From Candidatus Parcubacteria bacterium (GTDB lineage: Bacteria > Patescibacteriota > Patescibacteriia > CAIXNZ01), in assembly GCA_026395675.1 (NCBI GenBank), contig JAPLYF010000025.1:1-16219 (forward strand): a stretch of 16,219 nt of DNA. Reading direction: 5' to 3'. The stretch's first letter is position 1. Each line of letters opens with the position of its first letter. Positions 12,113 to 16,219 of this stretch are shown here, piece after piece. The notes beneath the pieces are model-generated. The model was not told the DNA's origin and searched no databases. It saw nothing but the letters and a program-made list of their open reading frames with translations. The position numbers were made by a program, and so were the translations under genes.

Positions 12113-13117
12113 TTACTTTTTTCTCTGTCTTGCCTTCAAAATGTCTCTTTGCGTCTGGAAAATATCAATATCTGCAGGACAAGTTCGCGTACAGCGCCCA
12201 CAGCCAACGCAACCTGGCAAAGAAAAAGAAGCCGGTGTCCTGACAAAATGATGTTCGTACCAAAAATAAATCTTTTGGCTAGTTGTATTCATTAATCTGT
12301 GTTTGGGCGCAGCTGGAGCAGGCCCAGCCACTTGAGTAAATTCATTATAAAAACAAGTATCCCAACAACGGCTCCTATAACCTGAATCCTTTTCTAAATT
12401 TGACTGGTCATACATCCTAAAGCAAAAGCAAACCGGGCAAGCAATTGTGCATTTTCCGCATTGCATGCAACGTTTGCCCAAATCATCCCAGATTTTCTGT
12501 TCATGAAAATTTTGCATGCCATCCATGACTGAAACCATTTGCTGATCCAAACCTTCTTCCCGAATTGGCCCGGCATATTCAATATGCTGATAATTTTTAT
12601 ATTTAAACTTATCAAGTAAACGCTGGCCATCTTCAGAGCCAGAATAAATTTTATAACCATTTTTTTGCACTGCCAAAAAAATATCAAACTGCAAATGTTC
12701 CAATTTGTCTTCTTCAAACTTGGCAAAATATTTATAAAAATTTTCTTTAGGCACATGGCTGGTGCCAATAACAATAGTTTTCTTTTTAATTTCCTGATAA
12801 TAAGGGTCTTGCTCAAAAACCTGATTAAGTAAAGTTAAGGCCTGTAAATCCAGGATAGAAACGCCTAGAAAAATCTGTTTACCGACTTTGGGCAAAATTT
12901 CTTTAAATTGATCATTCTTATAATCAAACATTTTCTGAAATGGTGGAATCAGATACCATTTCCAAGAATCCAAGGGCAATTCAGTTCCCAGGTACAAATC
13001 TTTAGGATTTTTTAATTCTGCTAAATGCAAATAACCCTCAACATTGTATTGGGGGACAATTACCAAATTATTTTTTAGTAAAAATTCAACAAATTGCCTA
13101 AATTTTGTTTTATTCAT
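12113..13117 (-). CDS. hydB: Group 3b hydrogenase beta subunit, ferredoxin-like
   Basis: The iron-sulfur subunit linking HydG to the catalytic dimer. From the ATG at 13117 it has 334 residues; upstream in-frame Met codons at 13165 and 13123 would add a hydrophobic stretch that overlaps the promoter, so they are less likely. Counting from 13165, two [4Fe-4S] motifs are clear: C233-x2-C236-x2-C239-x3-C243-P with extra C246 and C248, and C319-x2-C322-x2-C325-x3-C329-P. GYRSRCWDTCFYNEFTQVAG (262-281) also matches the family. The N-terminal half follows the family (GVSILDLQALTLL, then VIGTSHVPKENF) but lacks the cysteines I recall there. gap ends 77 bases upstream; a -10 box lies just before the ATG. 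Confidence 0.93.
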   Translation of the reverse strand: MNKTKFRQFVEFLLKNNLVIVPQYNVEGYLHLAELKNPKDLYLGTELPLDSWKWYLIPPFQKMFDYKNDQFKEILPKVGKQIFLGVSILDLQALTLLNQVFEQDPYYQEIKKKTIVIGTSHVPKENFYKYFAKFEEDKLEHLQFDIFLAVQKNGYKIYSGSEDGQRLLDKFKYKNYQHIEYAGPIREEGLDQQMVSVMDGMQNFHEQKIWDDLGKRCMQCGKCTIACPVCFCFRMYDQSNLEKDSGYRSRCWDTCFYNEFTQVAGPAPAAPKHRLMNTTSQKIYFWYEHHFVRTPASFSLPGCVGCGRCTRTCPADIDIFQTQRDILKARQRKK

Positions 13118-13127
13118 AACCATTGTA

Positions 13128-13136
13128 ATTATAGCA
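13128..13136 (-). promoter_or_regulatory. Extended -10 promoter of hydB
   Basis: Minus-strand TTGCTATAAT is the same TGn-TATAAT string as at pgk, with the -10 box at 13133-13128. It lies 10 bases before the ATG at 13117, so the leader would be only about 4 bases. No clear -35. This gives the hydrogenase genes a promoter independent of gap. Confidence 0.5.
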
Positions 13137-13194
13137 AAAATTAAGCCAAATATAAAAGAAAGCAATAAATCTTTGCTCCCTTTTTTAAAAAAAT

Positions 13195-14205
13195 TTAAAT
13201 TTTAACCATTTCCACCATTTCTACCAAGCGGCAGGAATAGCCATATTCATTATCATACCAGGCCAAAACCTTGACCAAATCACCGTCAACCACTTTGGTT
13301 GTGCCCAGATCAACAATCGCTGATAAAGTAGTGCCGATTACATCAGTGGAAACAATAGGATCTTTGGTTACGCCAATCACGCCTTTATATAATGGATTTT
13401 TGGACGCGCTGATAAAAGCATTATTAACCTGTTTGACCGTTACCTTTTTCTTTAAAAGCGCTGTCACATCAATTAAGGAACCGGTTATAACTGGTACTCT
13501 GATTGAAAGACCGTCAAATTTATTTTTAAGTTCGGGTAAGGTTTGAATGACAGCATTGGCTGCGCCAGTCGTGGAAGGCACAATGTTTACCGAAGCCGCC
13601 CTGCCTCTTCTCGGATCTTTGGCATCTGGCCCATCAACTAATTTCTGCGTGGCAGTATAGGCATGGACAGTGGTTAACATAGCTTTTTTTATGCCAAAAC
13701 GATTGCTCAAAACCGACATCACAGGCGAAGTGCAATTAGTCGTGCAAGAAGCATTAGAAATGATTTGTTCGCCCTTTTTTAATTTTTTCTCATTAGCGCC
13801 AATGACAAAAGTATTAACATCTTCAGATTTGGTCGGCGCTGAAATTACTACTGCTTTAGCGCCCGCCTTTAAATGTAAACTGGCGCCTTCTTTCTCAGTA
13901 AAAAAACCAGTTGATTCAATAACCACATCTATTTTTAATTTTTTCCAGGGCAACTTGCTCGGATCTTTTTCCGCAAAGACCCTGATTTTTTGCCCATCTA
14001 CAATTAATGAATCTTTGGTCGCCTTAACCTCATGTCCTTTCCACTGGCCATATACTGAGTCATATTTTAAAAGGTAAGCTAAAGTTGGCGGATCTGTTAA
14101 GTCATTAACAGCCACGACTTTGAATTTGGATTTAAGGTCAATAGACGCTTTATATGCCTGACGGCCAATCCGGCCAAAGCCATTTATCGCCACGATTTTA
14201 TTCAT
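13195..14205 (-). CDS. gap: Type I glyceraldehyde-3-phosphate dehydrogenase
   Basis: Oxidises glyceraldehyde-3-phosphate to 1,3-bisphosphoglycerate with NAD+, the glycolytic step before PGK. The 336-residue protein shows the Rossmann loop INGFGRIGR (7-15), ND at 34-35 at the end of the second strand (as in NAD-type enzymes), the catalytic motif ASCTTNC (152-158) with C154, H181 in TTVHAYT, RRGRAASVNIVPSTTGAA (199-216) and WYDNEYGYS near the C-terminus. Length is standard. It is the gene directly upstream of hydB, though hydB also has its own -10 box. No Shine-Dalgarno precedes the ATG. NAD(P)H from this step could be re-oxidised by the hydrogenase. Confidence 0.97.
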   Translation of the reverse strand: MNKIVAINGFGRIGRQAYKASIDLKSKFKVVAVNDLTDPPTLAYLLKYDSVYGQWKGHEVKATKDSLIVDGQKIRVFAEKDPSKLPWKKLKIDVVIESTGFFTEKEGASLHLKAGAKAVVISAPTKSEDVNTFVIGANEKKLKKGEQIISNASCTTNCTSPVMSVLSNRFGIKKAMLTTVHAYTATQKLVDGPDAKDPRRGRAASVNIVPSTTGAANAVIQTLPELKNKFDGLSIRVPVITGSLIDVTALLKKKVTVKQVNNAFISASKNPLYKGVIGVTKDPIVSTDVIGTTLSAIVDLGTTKVVDGDLVKVLAWYDNEYGYSCRLVEMVEMVKI

Positions 14206-14228
14206 AGTTTTAAATTTAATTCTTAAAA

Positions 14229-14561
14229 TTATTTTTTGAGATTTTTAAACAAAGTATCAAGTTTTTCCTTAGAAACCTTAGAAAGATCGCTACTAGCGCT
14301 ATTGGGCAAAGTTGTTTGGAAATTAAATTCATTGCCAAGGCTGCCTGTCTGATTTAGATTTTGCAAAGAACTCGTCTGTTTGGGCTGTGGATTTTTTAAA
14401 ATGGAAAAACTGCGAATCAAATCAAAAATTATAAAGGTTAAAGGAATTAATAAAATTGCAGCTAAAATGATTAGCTTTAATATAATTACTGATTTTTGGC
14501 TCTGTGGCCTAACGCCTACTTTTTGACTATTCATATTGTTTTTGGGCACATTGTTTGTCAT
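14229..14561 (-). CDS. Small single-pass membrane protein
   Basis: I do not recognise this 110-residue protein. A polar Asn/Gln-rich start (1-23) is followed by one strong membrane helix (about 25-48, VIILKLIILAAILLIPLTFI) and then a polar, Ser/Gln/Asn-rich tail with a Lys-rich end (KLDTLFKNLKK). Topology could be N-in with an external tail. It ends 23 bases before gap and probably shares its transcript. Its upstream side is bounded by the ricT terminator. Confidence 0.7.
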   Translation of the reverse strand: MTNNVPKNNMNSQKVGVRPQSQKSVIILKLIILAAILLIPLTFIIFDLIRSFSILKNPQPKQTSSLQNLNQTGSLGNEFNFQTTLPNSASSDLSKVSKEKLDTLFKNLKK

Positions 14562-14599
14562 AAATTTAATGTTAATCCTTATATCCTTATTTTACTAAA

Positions 14600-14643
14600 A
14601 AACAAACAAAAATAAAAGGCCTCCTGAAATTTTCAAGAGAACC
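14600..14643 (-). terminator. Intrinsic terminator of the rpsB-tsf-ricT operon
   Basis: On the minus strand GGTTCTCTTGAAA pairs with TTTCAGGAGGCC (14643-14618) with one bulged base, followed by TTTTATTTTTGTTTG (14617 downward). It lies 26 bases after the ricT stop. Confidence 0.8.
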
Positions 14644-14669
14644 TAGTTATTTTATATAAATAATAGCTT

Positions 14670-15476
14670 TTAACTGACCTTATCAATCGGCACCTCAATA
14701 ATTGTTTCATCGTCGCTTAATTTTACCCTGACCATCTGTTTTAAAATATGCCAATCAACAACTTCCCCTTTGCCGCGCGGTGTTTTAACAATGCGGCCGA
14801 TAGCTGGAAAATTTTTAGCCAAATCATTATAAAGATCATTTTCATAGCGTAAACAGCATTTTAAACGCCCGCAAATACCCGATAAACGTTCAGCTCCGCG
14901 ATGTGAAACCTGCTGCAATTGAGCTTGTTCAGCGCTCACATTGCCCAGGGTATGCAAAAAGGTTTTGCAGCACTGCACAATGCCGCAAGCTCCAATATCA
15001 CCATCGATCTTGGCTTCGTCCCTTACGCCCAGCTGCTGTAATCTTATATTTTTCTGAAATTGCCTGGTTAAATCCTTTACCAATTGACGAAAATCAATTC
15101 TGCCATCGGCAATGAAAGCAAAAATTATTTTTTTATTATCAAAAGAAAAAGCCGCGTCAATTAATTTTAGGGGCAACTGATTTTTATTTATCATCTTTTT
15201 ACAAATTGCCATCACCTCATCCTTATTTTTCTCTTGATTTTCCACAACCTCCAAATCTTTTAGGGAGGCCTTTCTGATTACAGTTTTTAATGGCTTTTCC
15301 TTACTAATTTCATCTATTTTTTTTTGTTCAATTTCCGCCAATTCAATAACTTTGCCGATTTCCAAATTGGTTTCAGTTTCAGCTATGACATAATCATTAA
15401 TTTTTATTTCCGGATCTTCAACCAAATATTGATAATATATATCCCAGGGATTAAATTGTATTTTTGCTAATTTCAT
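14670..15476 (-). CDS. ricT: RicT/PSP1-domain protein
   Basis: This PSP1-domain protein resembles RicT (YaaT), a [4Fe-4S]-binding partner of RicA and RicF that acts with RNase Y in mRNA maturation in Bacillus. The protein has 268 residues from ATG (15476); a TTG at 15482, one base after the tsf stop, would add two. In TTG numbering the cysteine motifs are CGIVQCC (166-172) and CGRLKCCLRYE (204-214), with VSHRGAERLSGI between them, all hallmarks of the family. The C-terminus (IGRIVKTPRGKGEVVDW) is an SH3-like strand set. It follows tsf with no real gap, so the operon reads rpsB-tsf-ricT. Confidence 0.92.
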   Translation of the reverse strand: MKLAKIQFNPWDIYYQYLVEDPEIKINDYVIAETETNLEIGKVIELAEIEQKKIDEISKEKPLKTVIRKASLKDLEVVENQEKNKDEVMAICKKMINKNQLPLKLIDAAFSFDNKKIIFAFIADGRIDFRQLVKDLTRQFQKNIRLQQLGVRDEAKIDGDIGACGIVQCCKTFLHTLGNVSAEQAQLQQVSHRGAERLSGICGRLKCCLRYENDLYNDLAKNFPAIGRIVKTPRGKGEVVDWHILKQMVRVKLSDDETIIEVPIDKVS

Positions 15477-15483
15477 AATCAAA

Positions 15484-16071
15484 CTAAATTTGCTTCCTGC
15501 AAAAACCGCCCACTTTTATTTTCTCACCTAAACTTGCGATTTTTTCATTTATCAAATCTTCAATAGTTATATCTTCATTTTTAATAAAAGCTTGTTTGCT
15601 CAGGCAAATTTCCTCATACCATTTATCTAGCTTGCCTTCAATTATCTTAGCCAGCATTTTTTCCGGCTTACCTTCGGCCAATAATTGTTCCTTGATTATT
15701 TCTTTTTCCTTATTTAATACTTCTTCAGGTACATCAGCTGGTGAAATATATAACGGATTTTGAGCAGCAATTTGCAGGGCTAAATCATGAGCTAAATTTT
15801 TAAATTCTTCATTCTTGGCTACAAAATCAGTTTCGCAATTTAATTCCACTAAAGCGCCAATTTTTTTATTAGCATGAATATAGGCATATACAATTCCTTC
15901 CTTTGCCTCCTTATCTGCTCTTTTAATAGCGATCTTGGCTCCTTTTTTTCTTAAAATTTCCACGGCTTTTTCCAAATCACCATTGGATTCTTCCAGCGCT
16001 TCGCGACAATCTTTCATGCCAGCGCCGGTTTGGGCGCGTAATTTAGTAATAAGTTTTATATCTATTGCCAT
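15484..16071 (-). CDS. tsf: Elongation factor Ts, short form
   Basis: EF-Ts recycles EF-Tu by catalysing GDP release. The 195-residue protein has the N-terminal UBA-like domain (LRAQTGAGMKDCREALEESN, 11-30) and the core with CETDFVAKNEEF (79-90), whose TDFVAKN motif contacts EF-Tu. The usual full-length protein is about 280-300 residues; this matches the short type found in small genomes, chloroplasts and Thermus, with one core subdomain and a C-terminal GEKIKVGGFCRKQI. It follows rpsB by 34 bases, the classical order. Confidence 0.96.
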   Translation of the reverse strand: MAIDIKLITKLRAQTGAGMKDCREALEESNGDLEKAVEILRKKGAKIAIKRADKEAKEGIVYAYIHANKKIGALVELNCETDFVAKNEEFKNLAHDLALQIAAQNPLYISPADVPEEVLNKEKEIIKEQLLAEGKPEKMLAKIIEGKLDKWYEEICLSKQAFIKNEDITIEDLINEKIASLGEKIKVGGFCRKQI

Positions 16072-16105
16072 ATTAGTTAAAAATAATAATTAAAAGGGAT
16101 AATTT

Positions 16106-16219
16106 TTATTTTTTTGCTTCTAAAATACAATCAGCAATAAATGAAATTATCAGCTCAATTGCCTTTGTCGCATCATCATTGCAAGGAATAATATAATCTA
16201 TACCCTCTGGATTTGTATT
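16106..16219 (-). CDS. rpsB: 30S ribosomal protein S2, C-terminal fragment
   Basis: Reading the minus strand from the window edge gives 37 residues and a TAA: NTNPEGIDYIIPCNDDATKA followed by IELIISFIADCILEAKK. This is the conserved S2 C-terminal segment (DTNxDPxxIDxxIPxNDDAxxxI in most bacteria). Position 13 of the fragment is Cys where Gly or Ala is usual. The rest of the gene lies outside the window. The rpsB-tsf order supports the call. Confidence 0.92.
   Translation of the reverse strand, partial: NTNPEGIDYIIPCNDDATKAIELIISFIADCILEAKK

Noticed and set aside
13118..13165. N-terminal membrane helix on HydB from the upstream Met at 13165
   Set aside because: The hydrophobic stretch comes from translating the promoter region containing TATAAT. 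Family HydB is cytosolic and starts near the Met at 13117.

Overview
The window is low-GC, uses the standard bacterial code (stops are TAA, TAG and one TGA), and reads like a Candidate Phyla Radiation bacterium, most likely Parcubacteria-like. That placement rests on short compact proteins, start codons mostly without Shine-Dalgarno sequences, intergenic spaces filled with small double-hairpin repeats, and a group 3b [NiFe]-hydrogenase, which has been reported in that lineage. It is an inference from style, since no 16S gene is present.

Almost everything is on the minus strand, so transcription runs from the high-coordinate end. At 16219-14600 lies a translation block: the 3' end of rpsB, then tsf and ricT/PSP1, closed by a terminator. 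Next come a small membrane protein and gap (GAPDH, 13195-14205). The four subunits of a cytosolic NAD(P)-linked [NiFe]-hydrogenase (sulfhydrogenase type) follow in the order HydB (12113-13117), HydG (10662-11474), HydD (6524-7345) and HydA (2671-3936). They are collinear but separated by other genes: a GNAT acetyltransferase and a YCGYANG-motif membrane protein; an overlapping block of HypC, an EamA transporter, a DUF6390-like protein and an unknown 211-residue protein; and a 75-residue protein with a membrane-anchored sorbosone-dehydrogenase-like beta-propeller. After HydA come rsmE, a shortened hypA and pgk. GAPDH and PGK, consecutive glycolytic enzymes, thus flank the hydrogenase region. 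A plausible reading is a fermentative cell that disposes of glycolytic reductant as H2, or reduces polysulfide, through this enzyme.

Only two protein genes are on the plus strand (5933-6178 and 9928-10158). Both encode very small Cys/His-rich, probably zinc-binding proteins. Each has a consensus-like promoter, a full AAGGAGG ribosome site and its own terminator, unlike the minus-strand genes. Between the first of them and hydD, a near-consensus minus-strand promoter (TTGACA-16-TATAAT) drives a structured, apparently non-coding ~150-nt RNA. It exposes CCTCCTTTTT, an anti-Shine-Dalgarno-like stretch complementary to exactly those two ribosome sites.

Other notable points: HydA stops right at the last residue of its DPCxxCxxH motif, so it has no C-terminal peptide to cleave. 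HypA keeps its nickel-binding N-terminus but has lost the zinc-ribbon. HydB lacks N-terminal cysteines I recall from the family. At least two families of double-hairpin repeats occur, one copy lying in frame inside hydD. HypB, HypD, HypE, HypF and a maturation protease are not in the window.
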